A stretch of DNA of 64,000 bases from Ornithodoros turicata (Eukaryota; Arthropoda; Arachnida; Ixodida; Argasidae), in the NCBI RefSeq assembly GCF_037126465.1, contig NC_088204.1, positions 63,859,807-63,923,806 of the forward strand. Reading direction: 5' to 3'. A program made the position numbers and the translations under genes. Under the pieces are notes generated by a model that was given only the letters and a program-made list of their open reading frames with translations, was not told where the DNA came from and ran no database searches. Each line of letters opens with the position of its first letter. Position 1 is the stretch's first letter. Positions 21,691 through 33,623 of this stretch are shown piece by piece.

Positions 21691-22580
21691 GAATAGCACT
21701 TGCGGAACGCACTGGAAGAGCCGTTGCACAATGGCTTGGGCTGTCACTCCTATGTTACCTTTGTTCTTCGCTATGTGTGCTGGCGAGAAGTATGCCAGCG
21801 TATATTAAAGGTATACACAAGCTGCGAGTACTATTTTGCCATTGACCAGGACACCTCTCTTTGTAGTGTTGCAGCAAGCCTTCAGTTGCTGTTTTATGAG
21901 ATTTGATTTGAGGAGCAAATGGAAATGCCGAGTTGTTATGCCAAATGGGGTCAGAACTGGCTACTGCAAAAGTTGTAGTCAGGAAAAATATGCGCTACAA
22001 CGAACTTAACAACAAAACAAAGTAAACACAAATAAAACAGAATACTAAAACGGACAAATAAGCTAGAGACAGCAGTACACATGTTCTTTGAAGCTCGGCG
22101 TTTCTTGATATCCTTTACTATCCTGCAGCACCTCAACTATAAGCTTCACTCCAAGATTGTGATATATTCAACACTGAACATAATTTAGATAAAACTGCGT
22201 GTGCATTATGGACCCATCACGCCAGACGGAGGCGGATATCTTAAATAAATAAATAAAAAGAGTATGCAGAGCTGTGTGCCTGAGGAACAGCATACAGGTG
22301 TGATAGCCTTCCAGGAACGCTGGCCTGTTCAAGCTTCAATACTGCGCACAGTGGAACGAATGGAATACTAGGGTGAGTAATAAACAGTGATACATTGGGA
22401 AGCCTTATTGTTTTCATTATTTATAAGTTATAACAGAAATGGCATTGGTCTTGGCCTTAAATCCTCGATGCAAAGCCCCTTATGTTCGTAAACTTAGCCA
22501 ACTTTGTGTCGAACTTTGAATCCCGGCGCGGTACCTCTACTTGGATTTAGCGGCAAGGAACACCAGGGCTCCAGCTTCCA
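21691..22580. other. No gene recognised
   Basis: Low-information sequence with short frames and an ataaataaataaa run at 22242-22256. Confidence 0.3.
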
Positions 22581-22589
22581 TTTTGCCTT

Positions 22590-22945
22590 CGTTGCGGAAC
22601 CCCCTGCACAACGAGAGACGTACACTGCAATCACAGCTTGCCATTCTTGGCAGCCGCCCCTTCAACTTGTCGTGCGTCCCCGGCCCTTGGGGCACCGCGG
22701 CCCACTCCAGGGCGGCCTTGCGTCACGTAGTTGTTTTTTTTAGGCAACTCGCCTAAAGGAGTCTTTGTGACCATGACAGTGCCCTCGGACATTCCCACCA
22801 TCACAATCAGGATCGCCATCGCCACTCCGATCATCACCGTCATCTCTCATAATCGTCATCGCTCATCATCGTCATCACTCATATTAGACCCCCTAGCTAT
22901 GGGGTAGCGTTCCACTCCTAGAGTGGAAAACTTCCCCACTTCATC
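22590..22945 (+). pseudogene. I-type LINE C-terminus and 3' tail
   Basis: A plus frame reads LQSQLAILGSRPFNL, then PGPWGTAAHSRAALRHV and a stop near 22756. This resembles the last residues of I-superfamily LINE ORF2 proteins (compare the frame ending at 57086). The following 22780-22945 contains catcaccgtcatc-type simple repeat and then ctagctatggggtagcgttc and cactcctagagtgg. That tail recurs inverted at 42285-42435. Everything upstream of the C-terminal end is missing. Confidence 0.5.
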
Positions 22946-23335
22946 GTGAGAAGATAATTCTTGTTGTTGTTGTACAAAGGAAGCAGAGCGCGAGGTCTGG
23001 CTTGGTGATGCATTAATTTGAAAACCTTCCAGTTCTTGAATTATTTCCTGGGTCGACCGTGTCGCATGTAGACAAGTCTTGCTACAGGAGGGCCCTCCTT
23101 TGACTGACAAAGGTAGGGTACTTCCGGTGACAATGACGCATACAATTGGCTCAGGCCGGAAGAGCACAGCTCGGCAATGATGCCACGGCCCTTTGGAACA
23201 AACTCGTGGTGCACACACCATCAAGGTTTCACAACACGCAAATCAGTACTTCGTGTCGAACTTACCCTGTTGAGCAACAGGTTGTGTTAAGACCTGGAAT
23301 CATTCATTTCCCGTATGATGATGCACACACCCCTG
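22946..23335. other. No gene recognised
   Basis: gttgttgttg at 22962 may close the preceding tail. The rest is unassigned. Confidence 0.3.
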
Positions 23336-23598
23336 TCCACGAGCAATGGGCTGTTACCAGAGCGCTCATATGCTTCCTGGGTGACACTGGGCTCCTGGAC
23401 TGCCTCTGAGCGGTCGTGTACTCATGCCCTCCTGCTGCCCATGTGCCGCTTGCGTCTTTCTCCCTTTCTGTTTCTGTTTTTTTTCCCTTTTTTTCTTTTC
23501 TTTTTACAAGGAATAGCAAGTCGGCTTCTGCCTGGCTGACCTTTCCTTTTTACCTGCCTCTTTTTTTTTTCGCAATAAACATATCCCCCCCCCCTGTC
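23336..23598 (+). pseudogene. LINE 3' end: last ~25 codons plus poly-C tail
   Basis: HEQWAVTRALICFLGDTGLL followed by a stop at 23407-23409 matches the end of the LINE at 47222 (HQQWAVTRALLQFLKSTGL). The 3' part has ggaatagcaagtcgg, cctggctgacctttcc, a T-run, cgcaataaacatat and a run of ten C. Severe 5' truncation. Confidence 0.75.
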
Positions 23599-24355
23599 CA
23601 CAGGCATGTCACCGCAACGTTCATAGTGACATAGTGAAGTACGTTTTACGCGTGACGTGAGAGTGATTGTGTGTGTTCTGTGGCTGTCCCTTTGCCACAG
23701 CCCGGAACTCCAAGTGCCCTGTGGTCGTCATGGGTCCGCCGCCTCAATCTGGCTGACAGGATGATGGTATGCTGACTCTTGTTGTCATAAGGTACCCAGC
23801 AGATTAGTGTTGGTTACTGACAGGATCTGATATTATGGGGGGCGATGACAATACATCCCACATAAGAGGCTCGTTCACTCTTCATGATAGGTCTGACGAA
23901 GCCTCACGGTCTAAAGGAACTGTCAGCACACTCATTGGTGAGTGTGCTGACATGCATGTGCGTGCTTTATGAGCGACCACTCGGGAACGTCGGTAGACCT
24001 GCCCGAGCACATGCAGATGAACAATGCTTATTTGAGAAGCATCCAGTACTCGCGGCAATGTGCGGGTGCTGCTTTCCGGATTTGCGTCAACTGCATGAAG
24101 GACAACCTCAGAGTGCATGAGAGGCATGGCACACGCGAGCAGTAATTGTAGAGGCTTGTTAAGGTCTCTCTTTGCTGGCTAACCTCGGTCCTCCACCTCT
24201 TTCATCGCGATCAAGGTGAGTGGCATATCAAGTTCTAGAGAGCACACCAAGACTGTACTGTCCTCCGTAGCGATTCTTCCGAAGTTTCAGGATTGTTCGC
24301 ATGGTATGGGGCATGTACAAAAAGCAATCTCCCCTTGGAGGCGTACATTGTGCAT
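23599..24355. other. No gene recognised
   Basis: Open frames at 23882-24127 exist on both strands but carry no family signature. There is no tandem or inverted repeat of note. Confidence 0.3.
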
Positions 24356-24462
24356 CTGTGCAACGTCACAAATAACCATCTGGGAATGTGCGTCCTGGGC
24401 CGACTTCTAGGGGAACTGTGCCGACATATGTCGAAACAGCCGTCTGAGGAAAAGCCAGGATA
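24356..24462 (-). repeat. SINE body, minus strand
   Basis: cctgggccgacttctagggg, actgtgccgacatatgtcg and cagccgtctgaggaaaa are the reverse complement of the SINE body. About 94 percent like 24986-25098, with the same preceding word gcaacgtcacaaataacc. Confidence 0.75.
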
Positions 24463-24479
24463 AACCCTACAAGCCTAAT

Positions 24480-24930
24480 CGGGAAATGACATCAACTATC
24501 ATGTGTGATGCTTCCACCCTGACGCAAGAACATCCATCAAAAAGGCTCCGCCCCTCTGCATCACGAGAGGCTTCATCAGAGAACAAACTTCTCTCCTAAT
24601 GAGATTAAGAACTCGAAACGCCAAGACAAAAGATGTCCTCCACATCAGAGGCCGAAGTAAAGATGCATCACGCAGCTCCTGCTATGTCGAAGAAAATATT
24701 GAACACATCCTGCTTTATTGCACAAAACACACAAATCAGAGAAAACGCCTCATGGAAAGAACGAAGAACTTGGGCCACTTAGTGCCTTTACTAGAATCAG
24801 CCATCTACTTCACTTGGCCAATGGTGTTGACACGACACAGGACACTTAGGATGCTACACTGGACTTCATGCGGAAGGGACACCTCATGGAAGTTCTTTAA
24901 CTGCGATGAGGGTGAAATGACCACACTGCA
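24480..24930 (+). pseudogene. LINE ORF2 C-terminal fragment
   Basis: The plus frame has LRTRNAKTKD, then CYVEENIEHILLYCTKHTNQ and LGHLVPLLES. This is the C-terminal Cys-His region of I/R1-type LINE proteins (C...ED.EHILL.C). It lies between two near-identical minus-strand SINE bodies. The frame is open over 24599-25003 but starts without upstream domains. The end at 24925-24950 (gtggtggtggtgg) is where the SINE tail begins. Confidence 0.6.
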
Positions 24931-24934
24931 AAGT

Positions 24935-25105
24935 GGTGGTGGTGGTGCTTCCGAAAAACTTCGCCGTTGTCGGCCTCACAGAGGTAGGCAACGTCACAAA
25001 TAACCCTCTGGGGGAATGTGCATCCTGGGCCGACTTCTAGGGGAACTGTGCCGACATATGTCGAAACAGCCGTCTGAGGAAAATCCAGGAAAAACCCTGC
25101 AACCC
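24935..25105 (-). mobile_element. SINE, minus strand, tail type 2
   Basis: On the minus strand: gggtttttcctggattttcc, cgacatatgtcggcacagt, gaagtcggcccaggatg, then gtgacgttgcctacc, gaggccgacaacggcg and ccaccaccacc. The tRNA head is not recognisable beyond 25105. Confidence 0.7.
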
Positions 25106-27139
25106 TACACTGCAAATTAAAACGGTGACCAACTGAACGGAAGTGACCAAGGTCATAGCCAATCACGTATGAACTATACACTGTATGGGATATTTCGGTG
25201 TGTTGTGTGTGTTTAGTTTTTCTTCTTTTTTTTTCCTTACATATATATACGCGAAAAACTGGGTCCCGTTAGACGTAGAACCAGTTCCACATTCAACTGC
25301 GAAAAAAGAGTCTACTGTTTGCTAATGTTGACCTCCCGAACGAAACAAATAGGATCCATGTACGACAAGGGAACCTTCTGTGTGAGCCCATAAACGAAGT
25401 GCGACCGCCGGCCGACTCATTGAAACGCCAGTACAAGACAAAGAGCCCCATTAACACTTGTCAACCGGAGTCTAATGCGGCTCATCAAATCATGGAAGAA
25501 TATGCAGTAGGCCGATATACGACACCTCGTCCGCCTCTTCCGGTAAATGCAAATTATCCTGACTCTGACGGTGACATTGCTAAGCATTCGACGTCTGCCA
25601 TAGGGCACCCGATTGTTGCGACTCACGTAATAAGGTTTAGTGACAGCACTGGAAGTCTAGACGTGTCCACGACCGGTAAGCAGTCAACACGTTAAAACTA
25701 CATGGGGCGAAGGTTCTGTACCGACAAATAAGACGGTTAAAGCTGACGAGTGATACAACGTGAACTGAACCTCGATCACTTTGGAGAATCGGAAAGCTCG
25801 TCTGATTACCCACAGTATACATGGCGTCCCAGCTAAATGCGAACAGATTATTTCAAAATATATATATCACTTTTTTCGAGATGAAGTCAGTTGCAATGTA
25901 GTATATGCTAAAGGGCACTCCTTAAGAGGGCACCAGCAAACTGCTAAGGCAATGTCCTAATTAACTTTCAATTATTAACTTTTTAATTATAAAAGCTACG
26001 AAGTTGTCCCAATTAGAACATCTGGTCTCTTTGGTCACATGATACCGTAGTCGTTTTGAGAACAAAAATCTCCGATAAAAATAGATCGTCCGAAAAAATT
26101 CGTGAAGGAACACCTTTTTTTTTTGTCTTTAGTTTGTTCATTGCGCATCTCCAGAGGCGCGTCTTCCCTTCACTCCCAATGTGAGAGGGTAAAGGAGCAC
26201 AGTGCCGCCTCATGCGTCGAAGATGAGCTTTAACATGCGGAAACAAAACAAAAGCAAATGTATCGGGTGACGCTATCGGAACTGTCCTTATCTTGGGTTG
26301 CATTTTCTGTTTTCTTTTAATCTTTTTCCAGGACGCAAGAGGCGACAGCCTCCACGTAGTGTAGAATGAATAACACTGCGCCACAACGTTGAGTAACAGT
26401 ACGTTCAAGTAATGTTGAGTAACACCAACACTGTGCTGAGTACTACGTCATTATGAATAACACACCGTGAAAACAACAAAATCGGGAGAATCCAATTCCT
26501 GTGCAGTAGACTGTCTGACATTCTTTTTTAGTAATTACATGGCAGGTCAACTTTCCCCCTGGCATGACAAAGACCGTGCGCCCTATAGTTCCGAGTCATC
26601 CTATCAATGCTAATGTTGGAGGAAGCGAACCAAGAGAGAAAACTTAACTCCTATTCAGGTGCAGACGAGAGGCCAAGTTATCTCTAGAGTAGTACTCAGT
26701 CGATCACGGAAGTGAGATGCAAGCACGGGATGCAAATGAGTTCCGCTGAAAGTTCCTCCCTCCTAAAGGAAAGTTTCCCTGTAACGGCGTGGCTCTGCAC
26801 GCGGAGTCTCGTGACCTTAACTGTGTGTCCACACAGCCGACATTCCCCATGCATATTCCAACGGAAGATGCGGAAGAAGCTTTCAATGGCATATATTTCT
26901 GCGGAACACGTTGCAAGTTGGTCCACTTCAGTTGCCATCTTATTGACAGTCATAGACATGTATTTTCCTACTTAGTAATTTTATTTCAGATTCTTACACT
27001 CGCAGCTAGTTTTGCTACAGTGCAAGGAACATAAGGCAGCTTTGAAGTACCAAGACAGAAATAGATATTAAAACGGTCCCGATCACAACACCAATGAAAT
27101 TCGCACACATGCACATAAATAGAATATGCATGTTGCTCT
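25106..27139. other. No gene recognised
   Basis: The plus frame 25399-25695 (98 codons) has no known domain. 26345-26480 contains loosely repeated gaataacac/gttgagtaac words. Confidence 0.3.
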
Positions 27140-28510
27140 ACACTCTAAGAAATATAACTCATTTTTGGGTGTAATTTGACGATACCCAGACTCCCTTTTT
27201 GGTGTATATATACACCGTCTGGCAAAACTACACCCCTCAGAAAGGGTGTTCTCTGAACACCTCTTTCGGTGTAATCTAGCGGTACCCTAACTGACTCCCT
27301 TTTTGGTGTATGTCTACACCCCCAGGCAAGACAACAGCCTTCAGTAAGGGTGTTATGCCGAGGGCAACATAAACACAACGGGTAAAATAACGGCATATTC
27401 TTTATTTGGATTACCAATAATACACTGCATGCATTGCAATTAGAATTACATAGTCACCGCACAATACAAAACACAAAAGTGTCCACACGTGAGGCCGCGG
27501 CCTCACCGGTGAGGCCAAGTGTCCACAAGTGTCCTCACACAAGTGCTCAAGTGTCCACACTTGGCCTCACCGGTGAGGCCAAGAGAAGTCCTGCCTCTGT
27601 AGTGAAAGAAAAAATGAACTGTGAAATGCCTTAATAAAATTACCCTTACCTCTCTGATTTCTGGTCAAGTGTATCACCAATTACACCTCTGTGACATCGC
27701 CAACACACAAACTTGCCAGGGCCTTGTTCAGAAGACTCGCACAGTCATTGACTCAGAACATCTGACCGGAAATCAGAGGGTTGTGGCCTTGTGGTTTCAT
27801 TGCACGCTACCTCTTGCATCTTGAGTTGTTGACTCTTGCCAGCTGCTTGCTACCACAAATTGCACCAACTTCGTTTGTTACGTATACCCCTTGACTTTGC
27901 CTAACGGCCACATGTGACCGTTACAACGCGACGCGCACTGTTCTCTGATCTAATCCGTGCATTCCATTTAAGGTTCAAACATAATCTCAAAATACCCGCT
28001 TCAAAGGCACCTCAATCAACCAGACAAGCAGACAAGACAAAATACACCGACAACACTTACCAAACAGCACGCTGCAGCGAGACGCTCGGACAAGCTACTC
28101 GATCCGATGGGCACGACGCATCTGCTGCTTGCATCCGTTCGAGATCCTTGCAGTGCACACTAAACTCAGATGGTCAAAGGACCTGTAGTTCACCAAACGA
28201 CACACAGAACACAAAAACTACCACAACTAACTCCAACCGCCATAGCTGGAGAACACAGAGTAAACAGCACACTGTTGCCAGACCTGTCGTAGCGAAGCAT
28301 TAGAAATTTGATGGCCACTACACCTTTTTCACACCAGTTCTCGCCATTACACCCTGCAGAGCGGGACATACACATATTACACCCATTTCAGACCAAAAAC
28401 AGGGTAGGGTGTATTCTTTTTCTTGAGGGTGTAATAAGGGAGTAAAGCAGTTGATACACCCAAAATACACCCCAATTACACCTAAAGAGGAGTTTTATCT
28501 TTTAGAGTGT
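27140..28510. mobile_element. TIR DNA element with ggtgta subterminal repeats
   Basis: The left end acactctaagaaatataact and the right end (agttttatcttttagagtgt) are inverted over about 36 bp at roughly 80 percent. Just inside, ggtgta/tacacc occurs many times on both strands, for example ccctttttggtgtatatata and acaccgtctggcaaaacta. The interior has a 129-codon plus frame (27914-28303) that I do not recognise, and ctcaccggtgaggcc at 27499-27580 repeated in palindromic form. No target duplication was fixed. Confidence 0.65.
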
Positions 28511-28859
28511 GGGTCACTGATTTACAGCAGTGTAGACAATTGCGTGATTGTTACTGGCTGTTTCTTATTCATTTATTCATATTACTGATGTTCTGGTGGT
28601 CACGCAAGGTGCCGTACCGGAGTCCATTTCTCTATACTGCAGCTACATATCTTTGTGCATGTTTTGCGAAGTATTTTGCCGAATGTGTATTTTGTACATT
28701 TGCAGTGATATAATCGTCAGTCTGCTAAAAACATTTACTATAATACGTTTTTATTCAGTGTATTAATTCCCTTACTTTGATTGACGAGGATTAAAGTGTT
28801 TGTGATGGCTTCAGAAAGGCTTCAAGGTTATGAACAAAAAATTATCCCAAACAATAGTG
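28511..28859. other. No gene recognised
   Basis: AT-rich spacer between two related transposon ends. Confidence 0.3.
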
Positions 28860-29081
28860 CGGATGTGTATCATTGTTACCCTATACACCCTTTTCACACC
28901 AAAAAGGTGTAAACGGGCTGTGCGGGAGGTGTTCGAAAGCTCTAACACCTATTTAACACCCTTCAAAGTGTGTTCCTTTTCTTAGAAGGTGTAATAAGGG
29001 AGTAAAAAAGGAGTATATACAAGTTTACACCCTTTTTACACCCCAAATACACCCAAAAGCGAGTTTTTCAGTTTACAGTGT
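28860..29081. mobile_element. Solitary end of a ggtgta/tacacc element
   Basis: Contains tacacccttttcacacc, aaaaaggtgtaaacgggc, ggtgtaataagggagtaaa and tacaccccaaatacaccc, closing with gagtttttcagtttacagtg. It parallels the right end of the element ending at 28510. No opposite end was seen. Confidence 0.55.
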
Positions 29082-29264
29082 ACAAGCGTGACAAACGCAA
29101 ACATTGACAAACAACAAGAAGAAGCACACCCATTCATTTCTGCTCTCTCAATTCGCGCTAAAGGCGTCAGCGATACTATGAGAACAAGCACACTGCTTGA
29201 AGAAAACCCTACCGCAATAACCGCGTGGAAAGCTCACAAAATCGGTGCGAATCCTCGTAAATTA

Positions 29265-29375
29265 GCGCGTCCAGAACAAGCACTTCACCTTGAACAAGAG
29301 AGAACTGATGTTCTGAGGCTGGAATAAAATAGAAAGGAAAAATACATACAAAGGCTCAAATTGCCCTGCAAATTC
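29265..29375 (-). repeat. Dispersed repeat shared with 51450-51530
   Basis: On minus: gagcctttgtatgtattt, ccttctat-type stretch, ttccagcctcagaacatc and agttctctc. The same word order lies on plus at 51450-51530. Upstream, an open 79-codon plus frame (29088-29327) covers the same DNA and has no recognised domain. Confidence 0.6.
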
Positions 29376-30327
29376 ATCGTTCACTTCACCTTGTCCGCAA
29401 GGCAATTTAAAAACGCAATAAACAAATGTATCGCGCATCCCTACATAACTTTATCACTCGGCTCTCACGAAAGGGCATACACAAAGAAATTACTTGTCGA
29501 ACGGTTGCCCTCTTCACAAATACACACATTTTTTCATAGATATATAGACATGGGGACACTTATAAAAGTATCTAAGCAATCACTCTTTTTATTTTTTCTC
29601 ACGAATACCACGAATATACAAAACAAAACGCTGGGCACATATGTCGGGCGAGAATGGTCTTAAGTATGACACGAAAAGTAGTGTGTGCTGGGTTCTAGGG
29701 CACATGGGAGTCCGAGGTCAGAAGGGGAAGATGCAGTGGTATCAGTAGTATCAGAAGAAGAAAGAGGAGGAGGCTGCCCTTTCTCCCCAGCGTAAGCTCT
29801 TATTTGATTACCTCTATGTAATCTAAAATGTGTGCGCTTACTGCGCAATCGCGAGCTAGTAACTCACTATCTTATCTTCTGGTTCTCTTAACAGCCCCAG
29901 AGTCCGTCTAATCAATTCCGAATCAGTGAACTGCACTGCCATGAAATTGGCCTGGGAGTTCACTGCACGCTATCGTGCTGAGTGAACGATTACGCACCAG
30001 TGCACGTGAACGTGTCGTTCAGCCGATCCTTGATTTACCCGTGGCGGGATTATCGAGGGTAGTCCTTCTCTGCGGATCGTCGCTCTGAGTGAGAACAAAG
30101 AAGGGGAGGAACACATTGGATGAGAGCCTCCTTTTGTACAAGGGTACTGAGGCACGCACTGGCTGTTCCTTGCTGCGTGTCAATAATCGCCTTGAAGAAT
30201 GAGGTTGATGAATAGAAACATGATATCAGAAAACACACTGATATTTGTTTAGAACAAAACAAACCGACGCAGGCGATCTGGTGTACATTAGAGAGTGATA
30301 ACATTTTCTTGAGTCTGACGAAAACGA
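29376..30327. other. No gene recognised
   Basis: Nothing assignable. Confidence 0.3.
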
Positions 30328-30335
30328 CGCGCAAA

Positions 30336-30754
30336 TAGGGTTGCCATCTTTCGGAGTGCAAAATACCGGCTGGTATTTTGCAGGTGTAAGGTGGAGGGAG
30401 GGGAGGTGGAATAGAGGGAAAGGAGGAAATGTTCGCGGGAAAGGGAAAGTGGGTGAGGGGTGGAAAGTATACAGCGAGAAAGAAAGAAAGAACGAGCGTA
30501 CTCGCTCAAGGCAACAATGATAATCATAATGAATAGCTAAGAAAACGACTGGTGACTACGGAGTTGGGTCTTTGCTCCAGATTTATTCAAGCTGTAGTGG
30601 AATGTTCAAAGGAAAACCCCGTAAAAACCCCTACGAAAGGTGTTGAGCCACAAATACCAGCAAAAGGCTGCCGGTATCACCTTCCTACAGGCAACCGGCA
30701 GAGCGAGCAAATAACCGGCCCTGCCGGTATAATACCGGCCTGGTGGCAACCCTA
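30336..30754. mobile_element. hAT-type MITE with 8-bp target duplication
   Basis: The left end tagggttgcca and right end tggcaaccctA are inverted, a pattern typical of hAT elements. Flanks are cgcgcaaa (30328-30335) and cacgcaaa (30755-30762), a duplication with one mismatch. Next to each end are ataccggc/gccggtat words. The 419-bp body encodes nothing recognisable. Confidence 0.8.
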
Positions 30755-30775
30755 CACGCAAAGCGTTGATTGCTT

Positions 30776-30947
30776 ACGACGTGAAGACCCGAGACAGGGA
30801 GGAGATAACAGACAACAATCTCGTCTCAGACACATCACTAAGCCTTTTAGTGCTGTGTCTGAGAAATTGTTGTCTATTATTTCCTCCCTGTCTCGTGTCT
30901 TCACGTCGTCAGTATGAACCAGCTAGTCTGCGCCCTCTCACTATTAT
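30776..30947. mobile_element. Fold-back insert with 12-bp direct repeats
   Basis: cgttgattgctt flanks the insert at 30764-30775 and 30948-30959. The insert is an inverted repeat with ~62-bp arms (acgacgtgaagac, gagacagggagga, agacaacaat, ctcagacaca) around a short loop near 30843. A 36-bp unpaired tail with gtatgaaccagctagtctg follows. Such direct repeats suggest target-primed insertion. Confidence 0.7.
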
Positions 30948-31109
30948 CGTTGATTGCTTGCTGGTTTGAGTCTCGTGTCGTCCACTTATGTGTTTCAAGT
31001 CCGTTTCGTTCTCCTCAGACTCAAGGAAATGTTACCCCTCTCTGATCTTTACTTTTTATTTTTTCTATATGCGTCTGTCCGCTAGCAGAGGTACTTCCGA
31101 GCGGAAGAG

Positions 31110-31208
31110 ACTCGAGCGCCGCCAAACGTTGACGCTGGGTTCGAGACATTGGGCTCAGGAACCCAATGTCAAAACCCTGCGTCAACGCTTGGGGGCGCTG
31201 GTGCCTCT
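31110..31208. repeat. Hairpin with ~37-bp stem
   Basis: gcgccgccaaacgttgacgc, gggtt and gacattggg are mirrored by cccaatgtc, aaccctgcgtcaacg and cttgggggcgc around a loop near 31157. Confidence 0.6.
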
Positions 31209-31339
31209 TCGTGCCACGCGCTCGTGGTTAAGCGTCAGGGTGCCTTTACAGTGCGATCTCGTTCCTTTAGCTATCTTCAGGTTCTTCGTTGGTTTTCATT
31301 GTATATATACCACAGTTCTTTTTTTTTTTTTCACTTTTC

Positions 31340-31432
31340 TCCCCCCTTTTTTTTTTGGCTATAGTCGTGACGATGCCCCCTCGCGTGTGGCCAACAACGG
31401 CAAGCTATTTCGGCACCCCCCCCCCCTCACTT
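31340..31432 (+). repeat. LINE-type 3' tail ending in poly-C
   Basis: ttttggctatagtcgtgacg, atgccccctcgcgtgtggcc, aacaacggcaagct, cggcacccccccccc. The same tail is inverted at 42944-43070. Confidence 0.65.
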
Positions 31433-33018
31433 TTCATTTTCATCAGGTCAGTCTAATAATATTTCATAACAATGTGGTAAGGAAACAGGAACCGGAGGAA
31501 CGGTTTATTCTGATATCAGAACTAGAAGAAGCGAGAGACCAGGGGAGCGAGCGGAGTACGATGATACGATGATGATCGCGATCGAACATCTTCCGTCTCA
31601 CAAAATATATACCACTAGCTTCCATTACGAACGATTGTTTTCATATTTAAATTTGTATCAGTTTTAATTTATTAATATTACTAATTAGCTTCTTATTAAT
31701 AAAATAATATTAATTCGCTTAATTTGACTGATGTGCATGATTTTTTAAGAGCTCTTCACGTTGAAGAGAAACACGCAAAAAGAAACATTACAAAATTACT
31801 AATTTAATAATAAAATTACGTCTTCTACCACGGGTTACCATGCGAAGCGTGCAGCGTGCGCGGTGAGTGAAATACAATGATCATAGACCTACGTTTCCAT
31901 TTTTTTTATCTACTTGTATTCTATTCTATGAAATACAATGGCAGAAAGAAGTTTAATATACATCTAAAAATGTGCCGAAGTCAGAAAAAAGTAAATAGAC
32001 AAAATAAACGAGGCTGATTTCAGCTGTACCTCATAAAGGGATGGCAATATCGGAAACGTGAGCAGCAAGTTTCGTTTTCTCATGGCCTGGTTGGCAGCTC
32101 GCTAACAAAACTCCCGAGCAACAATGGCAAAAAGGAAATCGAATACCATATAGGCGAATGAAGCCCGTAACCCAACACGCTGTACAGGATGAAAGGATGT
32201 AAGTCTATACGTTACGTTTATTCATCGATCTTTGCGTATTCTAAAACGACATCCGTACCCTTCATTTTTAGAAGATTCGATGTCCTTCGGTACGAAAGTA
32301 CACGGAGGTAAACAACATACCGGATTCGAGTGTACATAAGTATGTTGATGTGTCACTTTGTGGTCAGCGCAGCACTTTCGCGATGACGTTTTGCAAAAGC
32401 ACTTAAATTCGCGATCGACATTTTATTTTGTTGCTTCAGAACTGTTTACTTCGTGTCATTCGATATTCAATGGGACATATTCAGTGGAAGATTCCGCACG
32501 CAACAGGCTACCACAGAACTTAAAAACGGGGTCGGATTGCAATTCTTTGAGTATGTGAATATATCAAAACAATGTTGTTTCGAACCAAGAATAAAGTTGT
32601 TAATGATAATATCATGTTTGAGTATGATAACAGAGCTAAAGACGGTATCATCTTTTAAAAGTTCATGACTAATATTCTATGAATCCTTAAAGTGGGACTC
32701 CGCAACAAAATCACCACAGAGGTTGTGCTATATCCGTAATCTTTGGGATGTCAGGAACATGTGTTCGAAATATCTCGGTCCAAAACTGCGCAGACTTTGC
32801 TCAAACGAATCATTACGAAGCGAGCGGCTGCAAGAGAATCGCAGAAAAACGTCACCTAAATGTAGAAAATAAATGATAATGTCAGGGCGATAGTACTCCA
32901 CGTCTGGAAAGATGCACTTCTTCGTCGACTCGTCTTCGTCGTTTGGTTGTAGCACGCGCACTAGAAGGGCAGCAGAGTAGGAAGTCGCGAATTCTGTCCA
33001 CCTATAGTTCAGCTGTCC
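31433..33018. other. No gene; AT-rich core
   Basis: 31610-31800 is strongly AT-rich with ttaataa-type words. No coding or paired terminal repeat was recognised. Confidence 0.35.
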
Positions 33019-33026
33019 CGTGGCAT

Positions 33027-33615
33027 CACAGGGGTGGCATCCAATCTATTGCTCCGTAGACGAAAGCGTGCTGGGCGAACGCAATGCATCCTGGACAGGT
33101 CCTGGTCGCACGTCACAGCAAACGTCAGGGCACACGTGACCTTAAAGATGGCGGCACCCGTGATCGGCGGCCAAACCGTTTGTAATCAATGCGGTTGTTG
33201 TTTCTGTGCAACGTTTTGGATGTCTTTCGATCACGGTAATTATTTTTCTCCGATAATCTCGCAGTAAAACGGGCAGTTTTGCACATAAGGCCTCATACTG
33301 TTGACGACTTCCAAAGATGTGATGACGACTACGCGTTAAGACTCACTGAGGCGATGCGATGTATTTAAACTAAGGAGAAATGGGCAACCATGTTGCGGAA
33401 GAAGCACCGCATTGTTCACGCTGGCAAAATACGTTCATCTCTTGGCGTTATGACGACGGAAATATGTCGGTAAGCGGCAAACCGACATGTAAACAAAGTC
33501 ACATGACCTCAAAATGACGTTTTCTATGACGTACGACCAGGACAAGCTGGCAGTTTTGCCAAAAGCACCAGCTTGAGGGTAGTTACAACAATGGCGGGTT
33601 TGTGTCACCCCTATG
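33027..33615. mobile_element. hAT-type non-autonomous element with perfect 8-bp TSD
   Basis: cgtggcat flanks both sides (33019-33026 and 33616-33623). Ends are cacaggggtggca and the inverted tgtcacccctatg. The length of 589 bp with no transposase marks it as non-autonomous. Confidence 0.8.
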
Positions 33616-33623
33616 CGTGGCAT

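Noticed and set aside
27140..29081. Telomere-like or CRISPR-like array from repeated ggtgta/tacacc
   Set aside because: The words are irregularly spaced, occur on both strands and sit at transposon ends. No regular repeat-spacer pattern.
30988..31572. 194-codon plus frame
   Set aside because: It runs across a hairpin, a T-rich stretch and a LINE tail with poly-C, so it is a composite of repeats, not a gene.
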